DNA of 64,000 bases from Mesobacillus zeae. GTDB taxonomy: Bacteria > Bacillota > Bacilli > Bacillales > Cytobacillaceae. The number at the start of each line of letters is the position of its first letter. The first letter of the stretch is position 1. This document shows, piece after piece, positions 1 to 9,375 of the stretch. The stretch covers positions 1-64,000 of the forward strand of contig NZ_QWVT01000007.1 of NCBI RefSeq assembly GCF_003570705.1, read 5' to 3'. The notes under the pieces are model-generated. The model was given only the letters and a program-made list of their open reading frames with translations. It searched no databases and was not told where the DNA came from. The translations under genes and the position numbers were made by a program.

Positions 1-221
1 TCAAAAGTATTGACTTATATTAGCTGGTATAATGTAATAACTGTGGTAATATAGTCTCATTCTTTAAATCACTTAATCTTTCTCAAATAACATATCCGTT
101 ACGTTACTTCAATAAAAAATTAAAAAAACAGAGTTATAAGGTTTTAAGTTCTATACTTCCATTATCGATGTTTTATCGTTGCTAGTTAAAGTTCCTATTT
201 GTTCCTCTGTCCCCATTACTC

Positions 222-1133
222 CTATCTTATCAGGGCTCGCCGACGGTCATGCAGTACCAGCAGAATGATAATCCCCATTATCACGCCCAGGACGATACCG
301 GCCTCCGTGGTCAGCACCCGTGCCAGCGGGTACTCCGGGGTGGACTGAAAATCGGGGCGAATGACGGAAAAGAGGTTGTAAGAGAACAGCATTCCCGACG
401 AGATCCATGCCGCTGCCATTGGGGGCAGGAACCTCTGTGACCCGCGGCGTGTGATCAGCACCAACAGGCCCCACGCCCCCGCTAAGGCCCACGCGCCGGT
501 ATTCAACGTCAGCAGGTACCACCACAGATCACGGTCATCCAGCATGGCCGGGTCGATGCCGAGAGTGCCGCCCACCGCCCAGAACACCTTAATGATGCCG
601 AGCAGGATGCAGCCGGCTACGACGATCCTGCCCAGGGTGATCTGTAGCTGCCGGGTGTGTCCCGGCAGCTCCCCGTAGTCGATCGGACCGTCCAACGCCT
701 CCGGCCACCGTAACTTGGTGTAACCCGCCAAAGCGAGCGGCAAGCAAATACCGACCCCGACCAGAGAGACCATAACAAAGATCTGCTCGTAGCCCCAGAA
801 GTCGGCGGCGCCTGCCTCCTTGTCCCGGGTCATGGCGGCCGGGCCAAGCACCGGTGCGAGCAACAGCATGGGAACAAGAAGACCAGTGCCCACCCACACG
901 GGCAGAGCCACTAGCCACGCGGGCAGCCGTTCACCCCACGGCCTGCTGAACGCCATCGCCAGCAGGATGCCGACCGCGGCGACAACCACGGTAGCTGCGT
1001 TGATCGCTCTCCAACTGGCGTCACCCATTTGCTCAGTCGGAAGGAAGAGGCCGAAAGTCCAGGCGATTTTGATCAACAGATACGGCGTCACCGCTATGGC
1101 GGCGCAATAACCACAGATTCTACGCATCTTCAT
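222..1133 (-). CDS. Polytopic membrane protein in a G+C-rich segment, probably acquired
   Basis: The product is about 303 residues from the ATG at 1133 and has some seven to eight hydrophobic segments. It ends in a basic tail (HDRRRALIR). I recognise no family. I chose the internal ATG because the upstream 37-codon ORF ends there with a TGATG overlap, which indicates translational coupling; a longer reading from 1169 is possible. Codon use is strikingly G+C-rich (Gly, Ala, Arg and Trp codons ending in G or C), unlike every neighbour, and resembles actinobacterial coding DNA. Horizontal transfer is my inference. Function unknown. Confidence 0.7.
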   Translation of the reverse strand: MKMRRICGYCAAIAVTPYLLIKIAWTFGLFLPTEQMGDASWRAINAATVVVAAVGILLAMAFSRPWGERLPAWLVALPVWVGTGLLVPMLLLAPVLGPAAMTRDKEAGAADFWGYEQIFVMVSLVGVGICLPLALAGYTKLRWPEALDGPIDYGELPGHTRQLQITLGRIVVAGCILLGIIKVFWAVGGTLGIDPAMLDDRDLWWYLLTLNTGAWALAGAWGLLVLITRRGSQRFLPPMAAAWISSGMLFSYNLFSVIRPDFQSTPEYPLARVLTTEAGIVLGVIMGIIILLVLHDRRRALIR

Positions 1134-1246
1134 CAATCCTGAGGGTAGACGATGTTCCGTTCCTGCCATGTCGTCACCTCGGCCTCCGGGCGGGCGGTGC
1201 CCTTAATGAGTGTTCCCTCTTCGCGGGAGTGAGTGATGATCGTCAT
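1133..1246 (-). CDS. 37-residue ORF resembling the N-terminus of DUF3560-type proteins
   Basis: This short ORF starts with MTIITHSREEGTLIKGT and has a good ribosome site (AAGGAAGGGG) about seven bases upstream. Its stop overlaps the ATG of the membrane gene (TGATG). From memory, the first ~17 residues resemble the start of actinobacterial DUF3560 proteins (ITHT..EGTLI.GT), which are normally far longer. It may therefore be a remnant now serving as a coupling leader. It shares the G+C-rich composition of the downstream gene. Confidence 0.5.
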   Translation of the reverse strand: MTIITHSREEGTLIKGTARPEAEVTTWQERNIVYPQD

Positions 1247-2119
1247 TTCTGATCCCCTTCCTTTTGCCTTTAGACCTTTAGATAAAAGAATGTTATCCAA
1301 ATTTATCCCCTCCTGTTTATTTCCTTAGTTAATATAGAGTTATTTAGAAATTATGTTTCAATTTCAAGAATTCTTCTTCAACTAATTCCCCCCCTTTAAG
1401 TACATTTATTCATAATCTCACACCAGTATTAACATAATTATCTAGTTTTGTTTGGAAGTCTGATTCCATTAAATGGCCCTTTAACGGAACAACTCTATGT
1501 CACTCAATAATTCCTTAATCCACCTTTTATTCAGATGTTCTTTTTCTTTTAGTCATAAAAACACCCCTTCAGACAAAAATATCCAAAAGGGTAAAGCTTC
1601 ACATTTTTTTTATAAACATCGCGACTTTATTTCAAATCCACACTCTTTTCGTTTTTTTTTCTTCATAGTCTTTTATGCACTCCACCATTTTTTCCGTAAA
1701 ATCTGATTTAAGATCATCCAAATTATATTTGATTTTTTGTAACCATAGCTGGTTTTTTAATGAAGATAAAGAAAACACTAAAGAAATGTAACACCTGAAA
1801 AGATTGCCTTAAAGGGTAAGCTTTTTTTTACCACTTTTTATACCACTATCAAGGCATATCAAGCCAATCTATCTAGTTTACAATAAACCTATACAAACCT
1901 ATGCTAGAATGGTTCAATCCTGCATCACTCATTCTTCAATACCCGGTTAATAACATACAAAGCTTGTTTGTTGTTGCATGACTAGTATAATTTGTTATAG
2001 TAAATTATACCCAACAAGGAAAAAATGTCATTTTTTGTACATATAACCTATTTAAATGGTTATCCTTATTTGGTAAAATAAGTATTGTTAGTGTCATATT
2101 TGTCAAAAGGGGTCTGATA
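1247..2119. other. AT-rich non-coding stretch
   Basis: About 870 bases, strongly AT-rich, with runs of T and A. The only longer frame (around 1497-1706) is low-complexity Phe/Ser/His-rich and has no convincing ribosome site. I see no recognisable gene, repeat or RNA. The end of the stretch must contain the promoter of the Spo0E-like gene; a TAAAAT -10-like box lies near 2075. Confidence 0.5.
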
Positions 2120-2302
2120 ATGGAAAGTGCCACAGTTCTTATTCTGAAAGAATTGCATCAATATATCGAATACCTGAGGAGCAATATGATTTCTCTGGGC
2201 ACTCAATTTGGTTTCAATCACGAGATGACCATCAAAGCAAGCCAAGAACTCGATTATTTGATCTACAAGTATCAAGTGATTACACGAAAAATGGAAACTT
2301 AA
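2120..2302 (+). CDS. Spo0E-family aspartyl-phosphate phosphatase
   Basis: A 60-residue, all-helical protein carrying the family signature SQELDYLI near residue 41, followed by a Tyr-Lys helix end. Spo0E-like proteins dephosphorylate Spo0A~P and delay entry into sporulation; that specific target is inferred from the family. The length is typical. A ribosome site (AAAGGGGTCTG) precedes the ATG. A second member of the family lies at 41322-41474. Confidence 0.8.
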   Translation: MESATVLILKELHQYIEYLRSNMISLGTQFGFNHEMTIKASQELDYLIYKYQVITRKMET

Positions 2303-2317
2303 TTTTTCATGTATTAA

Positions 2318-2695
2318 TTACCAGCCATTACGTTCCCAGATTGTTTCTAACTCACTTGGACTTAATCCAACATGTACGGCATCATAATTCTCTAAATAAT
2401 AGAATCCGCGTCGTTCGTGAATTTTCAGAAATTTTAAACACCCTTTTTTTGTTAGCTGCTGATATTCATTTCGAACAATTAGGAGCATATGAAAGGATTT
2501 TGGTATGCAATGTTCAATCGCCATACTCAAAACAGTCACAGACATAGTGACAACCTTGTTTTTCGCTCTATAGCTATTGCCCGCCCCCCTATATTTAACC
2601 TCTAACGAATCAGGATTCTTTACTAATTGCTCGGTTGCCATTGCCATCCCTGCCATCACCCTATCGTTACCAGGGCATCCATCTCTCCAGGTCAA
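2318..2695 (-). CDS. Hypothetical protein
   Basis: A 125-codon frame that would start at TTG, convergent with the Spo0E-like gene. The protein is basic, with no membrane segment and no family I recognise. An internal Met near residue 14-19 is an alternative start. The ribosome site is weak, so it could be a remnant of a longer gene. Confidence 0.35.
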   Translation of the reverse strand: MTWRDGCPGNDRVMAGMAMATEQLVKNPDSLEVKYRGAGNSYRAKNKVVTMSVTVLSMAIEHCIPKSFHMLLIVRNEYQQLTKKGCLKFLKIHERRGFYYLENYDAVHVGLSPSELETIWERNGW

Positions 2696-2736
2696 ACATT
2701 TTCCACTAGGATCATTTAATGAGGTCTAGTTTACTA

Positions 2737-3486
2737 TCAGAACGTGGAAGAAATTTCATCAACTTGGAAATTTATCTTGAAGCTATAATCTGTTAACTTA
2801 CCATCCTCTTCACTTGCAATGGTTTTGATTAACTTTGGTATAATGATAAAGTTCCTGGACACTTTTTGTTCAAACGTGTCCATATATTCTATTTCGAGGT
2901 TTAGATTTGGAACGACTTTTAAATCCAGGTGTTCCTCGAGAAGTAAATGATATAAAAATGATAAAATTTCCAGATATGAAAAGGGGAATGATAATGGATA
3001 TTCTTTATCTTTTAATAAAATAGGAAAATAGTTTTTCAAATCACTTTTTAGAAAAGTGACACCATTTTCCGTACTTAATTCAAAATCAGGTACATATTTA
3101 TATATTTTCCGTTGTCCAATCTCATAAGTCTGGATCAATCTAATACTGTTCTCCATATCAAAAAACCATTTAAAGTTTAACTTTTTCGCGTGACCTACTC
3201 CAATATTAGTTACCACCAACTTTGGCTCCTGTACCGCCTCATTACAAAAACTCCCATAACCATTTTCGGGATTAAAGTTTAAACTGTATCCTGCATCCGA
3301 TATATGGACATAAGGCCTAATTTGATCTATTCTTTGCTGCCTCATCTCTTCCAATTGCTCAGATGTAATTCGGGATGATGTTTTTGCCGCAATGGCGGAT
3401 TTCCATGCAGCGATAGCAGCAATTAACGTTCCTAACGCGGAAAGGATTTGCACCCAATCCACTATGCTAAGTCCATATAGATTCAA
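2737..3486 (-). CDS. Membrane-anchored hypothetical protein
   Basis: A 249-residue protein with one N-terminal membrane helix (about residues 8-28), a short charged coiled-coil stretch (residues ~38-55) and a ~190-residue soluble domain rich in beta-type sequence. The frame is intact. Such single-pass proteins with an IRPYV motif just after the coil are scattered in Bacilli with no known function, by recollection. Composition matches the AT-rich surroundings. Confidence 0.6.
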   Translation of the reverse strand: MNLYGLSIVDWVQILSALGTLIAAIAAWKSAIAAKTSSRITSEQLEEMRQQRIDQIRPYVHISDAGYSLNFNPENGYGSFCNEAVQEPKLVVTNIGVGHAKKLNFKWFFDMENSIRLIQTYEIGQRKIYKYVPDFELSTENGVTFLKSDLKNYFPILLKDKEYPLSFPFSYLEILSFLYHLLLEEHLDLKVVPNLNLEIEYMDTFEQKVSRNFIIIPKLIKTIASEEDGKLTDYSFKINFQVDEISSTF

Positions 3487-3621
3487 ACTTCTTCCCCCTC
3501 ATCAAACTTAACCCACTTCACCTTTCATTTTGATGAATAACTTTTTTCTCCGTAGTCGGGCAGTAGAGTGAACTTAAGTTAACCATTGCACACATCGATG
3601 ATAAGACTTCCCTTTGCATCA

Positions 3622-3816
3622 TTATATAAATATTCCAGTTTCATTATGCTCTGATTTATATCGTATTTCTTTCAGCATCACTAGAGATTCCCCTAACTTA
3701 TAATGACAGCCGCTTTTGCCGAGATCCTCAAGTAATATTGCTGGCTGTTTTATAACTTCTTCTGCCGAATTTGCAGCGTTTTTAAAATCTTTTGTTCTTC
3801 CCCGGGCAATTTTCAT
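3622..3816 (-). CDS. Small hypothetical protein
   Basis: A 64-residue, charged, probably helical protein with no family I recognise. AAAGGATAAACGATGA precedes the ATG and gives a plausible but spaced ribosome site. It is separated from the next gene upstream by about 135 bases. It could be a remnant. Confidence 0.35.
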   Translation of the reverse strand: MKIARGRTKDFKNAANSAEEVIKQPAILLEDLGKSGCHYKLGESLVMLKEIRYKSEHNETGIFI

Positions 3817-4069
3817 TCATCGTTTATCCTTTGAACCATGACACCCACATTTGTTTACTAAGTCCTTTATCATGAAACTTAAATCTCCTTTTTTTACATC
3901 GTCTCATTTACTATATCCAGACCATATTTACCATTTTCTTCTTAAATGATTGACTTCATGAAAACTCCCCTTTAACATAACATTGTAATTTTAAAAAATT
4001 CTGGAAAAGGAGGAAAACCGGAACTACAGTCCACAAAAAAATCCCTAATAAAGTCGGAGGTTTAAATTA

Positions 4070-4540
4070 ATGAAAAATTTAATGAAAAAAGCTTCCACCC
4101 TGCTGTTTATTTTGCCGTTACTCTTCTTCGGAAATATGAAAGCCAATGCTGAAGATCATTCTTATGATGGAAAAAGCCCTTACTATAATGATTGTGCATC
4201 AAGTGCCACTACTAAGGCTACTTCATACTTAATAAATGAAAAAAATGAAAAAATAGGTGTTGTTGAGTTAAAATTCAGCTCTACTTGTAAAACTGCTTGG
4301 GCTAAAATTACGATGAATAACAATGTACCTTCTGGATTCGAAGCAAATGCTGAAGTAACTCGGAATACAGATAAAAAACGATTTAGCTGCGACTCAGCAG
4401 GTGGAAATGGTAAGGTTGTTGCCGGGCAAAAATCCTGCTACACACCAATGGTTTATGATTTAGATCCACGGACATCTTATGCTTTTGGGAAATATTACGG
4501 CCCCAACTATAATATATGGGCTACGACGGGTTCATTTTAA
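4070..4540 (+). CDS. Secreted DUF2690 (YjfA-like) protein
   Basis: A 156-residue protein with a clear signal peptide (basic MKNLMKK, hydrophobic core, NANA-like end near residue 27). The mature domain has paired cysteines (in the YYNDCAS, SSTCKT, FSCDS and KSCYT motifs), the pattern of DUF2690/YjfA proteins, which are exported and probably disulfide-bonded. Function unknown. A good ribosome site (GTCGGAGG) precedes the ATG. It appears monocistronic. Confidence 0.7.
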   Translation: MKNLMKKASTLLFILPLLFFGNMKANAEDHSYDGKSPYYNDCASSATTKATSYLINEKNEKIGVVELKFSSTCKTAWAKITMNNNVPSGFEANAEVTRNTDKKRFSCDSAGGNGKVVAGQKSCYTPMVYDLDPRTSYAFGKYYGPNYNIWATTGSF

Positions 4541-4646
4541 AAATAGTTCAAGTGTAAATACCCATTTGTAACGTTGGTTTCATTTTCTCTTAGTCCTAAT
4601 TTTGATTACATGCATTTCACTTTTTTATAGGCTACTGAATTTATAC

Positions 4647-4698
4647 CGGGCAAGGGCAGTCGCCTTCTCTTAAAACATGTGAATGAGTTCCTTGCCCG
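4647..4698. other. Long-loop inverted repeat
   Basis: CGGGCAAGG at 4647-4655 pairs perfectly with CCTTGCCCG at 4690-4698 across a 34-base loop. It lies 3' of the DUF2690 gene. No U-run follows directly, so it is not a canonical terminator. It may be an mRNA 3'-end structure. Confidence 0.5.
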
Positions 4699-4713
4699 AA
4701 TAAATATTAATAA

Positions 4714-4741
4714 AAAAAGACGATATTCGAATCGTCTTTTA
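4714..4741. terminator. Bidirectional terminator
   Basis: AAAGACGAT and ATCGTCTTT arms around a short loop, with an A-run on one side and a T-run on the other. It sits between convergent genes (4540 and 4764) and could serve both. Confidence 0.75.
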
Positions 4742-4763
4742 AATCATTCAGTATTCATGCTTG

Positions 4764-5072
4764 TTATCTTGCTTCCAGGATGGAATGAAGTTTTTCTTCA
4801 GCCACTTGCAAGTCCATTGATAAACCAGTTAAAAATTCTAAAATAGGATCCTGTTTAGCCATTTGCTTCATACTTGAAAAAACATTAGGTTTTAGTTCCC
4901 TTATAATCGTCATGATTTCAATGGTTGGTAATACATCTGAAGAATTATGTCTTAAAAAATTTCTTATAAAACTAACAAATGTAAATGTTGATCCTGGATG
5001 ATCCTCAAATTCCTCCATCAATTGAAAAAATCTCTTAATAATAAACTTTAGTCCTTCTTTATCCTTCCGCAT
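4764..5072 (-). CDS. Small helical hypothetical protein
   Basis: A 102-residue protein from the ATG at 5072, chosen because AAGAAAGGGACGACC lies just before it. A frame extension to 5138 has no ribosome site. The sequence is helical and charged, without membrane segments. I do not recognise the family. Confidence 0.5.
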   Translation of the reverse strand: MRKDKEGLKFIIKRFFQLMEEFEDHPGSTFTFVSFIRNFLRHNSSDVLPTIEIMTIIRELKPNVFSSMKQMAKQDPILEFLTGLSMDLQVAEEKLHSILEAR

Positions 5073-5333
5073 GGTCGTCCCTTTCTTTTTCATAATACCC
5101 AAATGCGGCGCTACATTTGGCAACCCGGCTATCATCATTCAAAAGAATTTTAGACCCGTGGCTTTGCGTCCTTATCTTTCGATAAGTTTGCCTTTTTCAT
5201 CTTGAATATTATCGGATGAATCATGCGAAGGTTTAGAACTTTATTACTGTTTTTTAAAAGTCTAGATTTCCCGTCCTCCAACGGCAACAGAATTGAGGTC
5301 TTGACAAACACTTTCTCTGTAACAGAACAAAAG
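5073..5333. other. Intergenic stretch
   Basis: About 260 bases with no supportable gene. It should hold the promoter of the 4764-5072 gene; I could not pick a convincing one. Confidence 0.4.
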
Positions 5334-5370
5334 CAACCAGGCCTCCTCCCCTAGGGGTAAAGTCTGGTTG
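5334..5370 (-). terminator. Terminator of the ger operon
   Basis: CAACCAG...CTGGTTG arms enclose an inner CCCCTAGGGG palindrome; a T-rich stretch follows on the minus strand. It lies just beyond the Ger(x)C stop codon. Confidence 0.65.
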
Positions 5371-5382
5371 TTTTTGTCTTTT

Positions 5383-6564
5383 CTATGACCGGGCATCTGT
5401 GTTACCGTAATTTATAATTTTTACTTTTATGGAGTATTTAATCGGGAGTTCAGCAAAGGTTGCATCCCAATCATCCTTGACTCTATTCCACGTTTTCGGG
5501 TATTTAATCCGTAGCTCATTATCAAAGCCAACAACATCTACTTTATAATGCTTTTGCGTCTTTTTCAGTGTTCTGGCTAGGGTTTTTTCCATTTCTTCCT
5601 TAATTAACTCTTCTGCTTCACTAGCAATTTTTTCTGACGGCTCTTTAGAGTCCTTCCAATTTTCTGATAGTATTCCTTCTGAGTCAATCTTGATGTCAAA
5701 AGAAATTTTCCCTCTTTTCACATGCGGGATGATCTTACTTTTAATCGTCTCGATTTCATAAACCATTGGCTTACCTGACTGCTTTTCAAACGCGGGGATA
5801 GGTCCGCCCTTTGCATCGCCAGTAATCAACGTAATCCCGGTTAAATCGTCTTCACTAATATAACCGATCAGCTTGTTTGTTTTCCCACGCATAATACCTG
5901 CACCGGAAAACTTGACTTCTCCATCCTCTGTATATACATTTTGCAGAAGGTAACTTGATTTTGAGTAGGACTCCCCCTGTATTTTCGCCAACGTCATTGG
6001 ATTTAGGATTCTCGACGACCTGTAGGCGTTATCAACAATGCCGAGAAGGCGAAAAGAAGGAATTACTGCAGGATCCTTGGATTGCAGTGTATCCTTAGCA
6101 GGACCTTTACTAACAAGGACAAGGCAACTGAGCCTGGCTTCGCTGTCACGTAAATAAAAATCCATTATTTCCCTGATCCCTATCTTTTTTAAAAGTTCTC
6201 CACTGACAACAATTACTTTTGTATGGTGAAACATGATTGGATTCTCTTCCCGCAATGAAATCACCCGGATGTTCTGATGATTTGTGTTTCCGATCGCAGA
6301 TACATTTGTAAACTGCTTTTGCCCTCCACCCTTTGAATCCGGCGTTGTTGCGCTTGTATTGATATACTGGAATGTTACAGCCAAGTCACCCTTTTCCTGG
6401 CTTGATGACACTTGATCAATATGCCTCATTTCTTCTGCTAACTGATCTCCATCATCAATCGCAATTCCCACATTTAAGCTTAAATCTTCAATTTCCTTGC
6501 TGCTCCAACAGCCAGAGAGCACCGTTGAAATAAGAAGAATCAGAAGCAACAATGCTTTTTTCAT
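5383..6564 (-). CDS. Spore germination lipoprotein, Ger(x)C family
   Basis: About 393 residues from the ATG at 6564. A lipoprotein signal peptide ends in LSGC (Cys about 18), followed by WSSKEIEDL, the hallmark start of Ger(x)C proteins. These are the C subunit of nutrient germinant receptors in the spore inner membrane. The ATG overlaps the stop of the B-subunit gene (ATGA), and a GGAAGGGGAG ribosome site supports it over an upstream in-frame start. It is the last gene of the operon. Confidence 0.92.
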   Translation of the reverse strand: MKKALLLLILLISTVLSGCWSSKEIEDLSLNVGIAIDDGDQLAEEMRHIDQVSSSQEKGDLAVTFQYINTSATTPDSKGGGQKQFTNVSAIGNTNHQNIRVISLREENPIMFHHTKVIVVSGELLKKIGIREIMDFYLRDSEARLSCLVLVSKGPAKDTLQSKDPAVIPSFRLLGIVDNAYRSSRILNPMTLAKIQGESYSKSSYLLQNVYTEDGEVKFSGAGIMRGKTNKLIGYISEDDLTGITLITGDAKGGPIPAFEKQSGKPMVYEIETIKSKIIPHVKRGKISFDIKIDSEGILSENWKDSKEPSEKIASEAEELIKEEMEKTLARTLKKTQKHYKVDVVGFDNELRIKYPKTWNRVKDDWDATFAELPIKYSIKVKIINYGNTDARS

Positions 6565-7652
6565 CTCACTCTCCCCTTCCACTTTGCCAGAATAAGAAGT
6601 GGTAGCGGGATGAAGCCAAACAAAATGATCGCTGACTTCCCAAGTATGTCTCCAAGTGAAAAAACTTCATCAATTGTTCTCGGCGTCATTGAAATTAGAA
6701 ATAAAAATGGCAGCAGACCTAATAATACTTTTTGTGTCTTTATATTAAACATTTGGCTTATTCCCAGGAAAGCTACAAAATAAGTAATACAGAATGTCGA
6801 AAATATTTGCATGGACCAAATCACAAGCAAAAATGACTCGAACCGTTCGAAAAGAAGGCCTTTCATCTCATAGCTTCTAATCAGATCCAATGTCGGCCAT
6901 GTTCGATGTACGACACCGTCTATCGAGAGGGCTGCAATGACTGCCACCATCGTGATAACGTAAAACAGAATCGGAATGCCGATTCCAAATATTGTGCTTT
7001 TCACTGCCTTTTCAGGCTTTTCCATATAGGCCACCAAAAATAGCATGCTTTCAAACCCAATATAAGCGAACACTGTTTTAGTCAAACCTTTAAGCACGGG
7101 CTGGATGCCCTCTCCCAGAAAAGGACGTAAATTATCCATTTCAAAACTTTTCGTACTCATCAAAATGACAAGCAAAAAGACAGCAACGGAAATCGGAAAA
7201 ACGATTTCGAACAACCGTGCAAGTGAGGTAATCCAGCCTTGCAAAAGGTAATAACCGATCCAAATAAACGGCATCGATATGGCCCAGGCGGGAGTTCCTT
7301 CCAGAATCATATAACTCGTCACGTCCGACAGCGTCCTAACCTCATAGGCTGACAATACCACGAAATAAATAACCAACAAAATGCCATATGTTTTCCCGGC
7401 CCAATTTCCAATTAATATGTTAACGTATTGGTAAATCGTCTTACCAGGATAACACTGGCTAAGCTTAACCATTATTACTCCTAAAACAATCGCGATGCAG
7501 CCGCCGATCAACACGCTGAGCCAGGCATCCGGTGTCTTTACTACCGCAACTACAGTACGAGGAAGTGTAAGGATTCCCGAGGCAAGGATATAACTGGACG
7601 TAAAGATAGTTGCCTGGACTGTTGTAATCTTATTACGGTTATTCATCAACAT
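6561..7652 (-). CDS. Spore germination permease, GerAB family
   Basis: A 363-residue protein of about ten membrane helices related to amino-acid permeases. The start (ITTVQATIFTSSYILASGIL) is typical of GerAB/GerKB, the nutrient-binding B subunit of the germinant receptor. It follows the A subunit by 19 bases and overlaps the C subunit by four. The nutrient cannot be read from sequence. Confidence 0.92.
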   Translation of the reverse strand: MLMNNRNKITTVQATIFTSSYILASGILTLPRTVVAVVKTPDAWLSVLIGGCIAIVLGVIMVKLSQCYPGKTIYQYVNILIGNWAGKTYGILLVIYFVVLSAYEVRTLSDVTSYMILEGTPAWAISMPFIWIGYYLLQGWITSLARLFEIVFPISVAVFLLVILMSTKSFEMDNLRPFLGEGIQPVLKGLTKTVFAYIGFESMLFLVAYMEKPEKAVKSTIFGIGIPILFYVITMVAVIAALSIDGVVHRTWPTLDLIRSYEMKGLLFERFESFLLVIWSMQIFSTFCITYFVAFLGISQMFNIKTQKVLLGLLPFLFLISMTPRTIDEVFSLGDILGKSAIILFGFIPLPLLILAKWKGRVR

Positions 7653-7671
7653 TGTGATCCCTCTTTCTTCA

Positions 7672-9207
7672 TTAACCTTTACGGCGGGGTTCCTTGGTCT
7701 GAAGAAGGACAGGCCGGCTCTTCATTAAAAACATAGGCCCACGGACGATAAAATCTTTCAAGTCCTTCATGCGTAAAGGTGTCCATGGACTGATATATGG
7801 AACACCAAAACTGTACAGCCTGACCAGATGGCTTAAAAACAACAGTGTAAACAATACAACACCGTACAAGCCATATATCGATGCGGCCAACATCGAGATA
7901 AACCGCAGGATCCTTAGTGAAGTCCCTAGGCTGTACTGTGGCATGGCAAACGAGGAGATTGCTGTTAAGGCGACAACTATAACCATGATTCGACTCACAA
8001 TTCCGGCACTGACCGCAGCCTCGCCGATAATCAAACCTCCAACGATCCCGATTGCCGGTCCGATTGGTTTTGGCAGGCGGAGACCTGCTTCCCTAAGGAT
8101 TTCAATCGCAATCTCCATCAACATGGCCTCAAGCAATGTAGGGAATGGAACACCTTCGCGCGACCCTGCAATGGAAATTGCCAGTTTCGTTGGGATAAGA
8201 CCGGGGTGGAAGGATATGAAAGATATGTATAAGGAAGGTCCGTAAAGCGTAATGAAAGCTGCTAAAAATCTAAGCAACCTGACAAGAGTTGCGGGAATCC
8301 AGCGTTCGTAATAGTCTTCAGGCGATTGCAGCAGCATGCTTAGTGTTACCGGTGCAATTAGAACGTATGGAGTACCATCAAGCAGTATGGCTACCCTTCC
8401 TTCCATCAATGCTCCCATGACTCTGTCAGGGCGTTCCGTACTTTGAATTTGAGGGAAAGGACTTAAAAAATTATCTTCAATGAGTTGCTCGATATACCCG
8501 GACTCCGGAAGAAAATCTATTTTAATTTTATCTATTCGTCTCACAATTTCGTCCACTAAATCCTGATTTGCAATCCCATTAATATAGGCAATCACCGTTT
8601 GCTTTTTGGCCCTTTCACCTACCGATTTTTTCAAGAAAAACAAGTCCTCGTTTTGGCCCTGGTTCCTGAGTATTGCAGTGTTATCCTTTATATTCTCTGT
8701 AAAGCCGATTCTAGGGCCCCTTACCAATGGTTCTGAAATCGGTTCTTGAAGATCACGGGTTTTCGGTTTTTTGATGCCAAGAACCAGCACTTCTGGGACA
8801 CTTTCAATGATCAAAGCTGCCGACCCGTTCAATATTTCAATGACTGCCTTTTCCGGCTCATCGGATTCCTTGATTTCCCCAATTGACAATACATTGTTTT
8901 TAAGAAAATCCTTTAGGCCATCCTGCTTAATTTGTTCCTTATCAGTTTCAGAAAAAGGTTTCATTAAAGAACTTAAGAGAAACTTATCGATCAATTCCTT
9001 ATCTGACAGACCATCAAGATAAAAAAGAGCTGCCTTAAGCTTCGTATTATTTAAACGGAACTTCCTGAACAAGATATCGGAATTTTCTCCTAAAAGATCT
9101 TTAACCTTCTTCAAGTCAGATTCGAAATTCCCTGTAAATACGGGGGATTGTTTCGTTTCTTTTCCATTTTTCTTGCTTTTTTGCTCTTCTTTATCTAATG
9201 ATTTCAT
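7672..9207 (-). CDS. Spore germination protein, GerAA family
   Basis: A 511-residue A subunit of a GerA-type receptor. It has a long hydrophilic N-terminal part (~1-290), including the conserved ERPDRVMGALMEGRVAILLD stretch, then four to five membrane helices and a short cytoplasmic tail. GerA A subunits oligomerise and are thought to form an ion channel in the spore inner membrane. Its ATG overlaps the stop of the 44-residue ORF upstream (ATGA). Confidence 0.93.
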   Translation of the reverse strand: MKSLDKEEQKSKKNGKETKQSPVFTGNFESDLKKVKDLLGENSDILFRKFRLNNTKLKAALFYLDGLSDKELIDKFLLSSLMKPFSETDKEQIKQDGLKDFLKNNVLSIGEIKESDEPEKAVIEILNGSAALIIESVPEVLVLGIKKPKTRDLQEPISEPLVRGPRIGFTENIKDNTAILRNQGQNEDLFFLKKSVGERAKKQTVIAYINGIANQDLVDEIVRRIDKIKIDFLPESGYIEQLIEDNFLSPFPQIQSTERPDRVMGALMEGRVAILLDGTPYVLIAPVTLSMLLQSPEDYYERWIPATLVRLLRFLAAFITLYGPSLYISFISFHPGLIPTKLAISIAGSREGVPFPTLLEAMLMEIAIEILREAGLRLPKPIGPAIGIVGGLIIGEAAVSAGIVSRIMVIVVALTAISSFAMPQYSLGTSLRILRFISMLAASIYGLYGVVLFTLLFLSHLVRLYSFGVPYISPWTPLRMKDLKDFIVRGPMFLMKSRPVLLQTKEPRRKG

Positions 9208-9338
9208 TGCTTTTTCCTCCCCTCTTTATCCTCGATCGATGAGAATAACTTTGTTAGCAGGAAAGGGACAGCCATTGTAATGCCTGCTTGCATAAACACT
9301 TGCCAAGTCGGGATATACTGTGATATTTTTGCCAGCAT
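9204..9338 (-). CDS. 44-residue single-pass membrane protein at the head of the ger operon
   Basis: The ORF begins MLAKISQYIPTWQVF, has one hydrophobic helix (about residues 13-32) and ends in a charged EDKEGRKKQ tail. A strong ribosome site (CGAGGTGAAAC) precedes it and its stop overlaps the gerA ATG (ATGA), so the two are probably co-translated. Some ger operons encode small D subunits (for example GerKD); whether this is one, or a new accessory subunit, is inference. Confidence 0.75.
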   Translation of the reverse strand: MLAKISQYIPTWQVFMQAGITMAVPFLLTKLFSSIEDKEGRKKQ

Positions 9339-9375
9339 GTTTCACCTCGAAATTCCTGCCATATTCGTCTACATG

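Noticed and set aside
40-60. TTGACT...TATAAT near the left end as a promoter
   Set aside because: Spacing is about 12 bases, too short; no gene follows on the plus strand.
1497-1706. 69-codon Phe/Ser-rich frame
   Set aside because: Low-complexity, AT-driven, no ribosome site and no homology I can recall.
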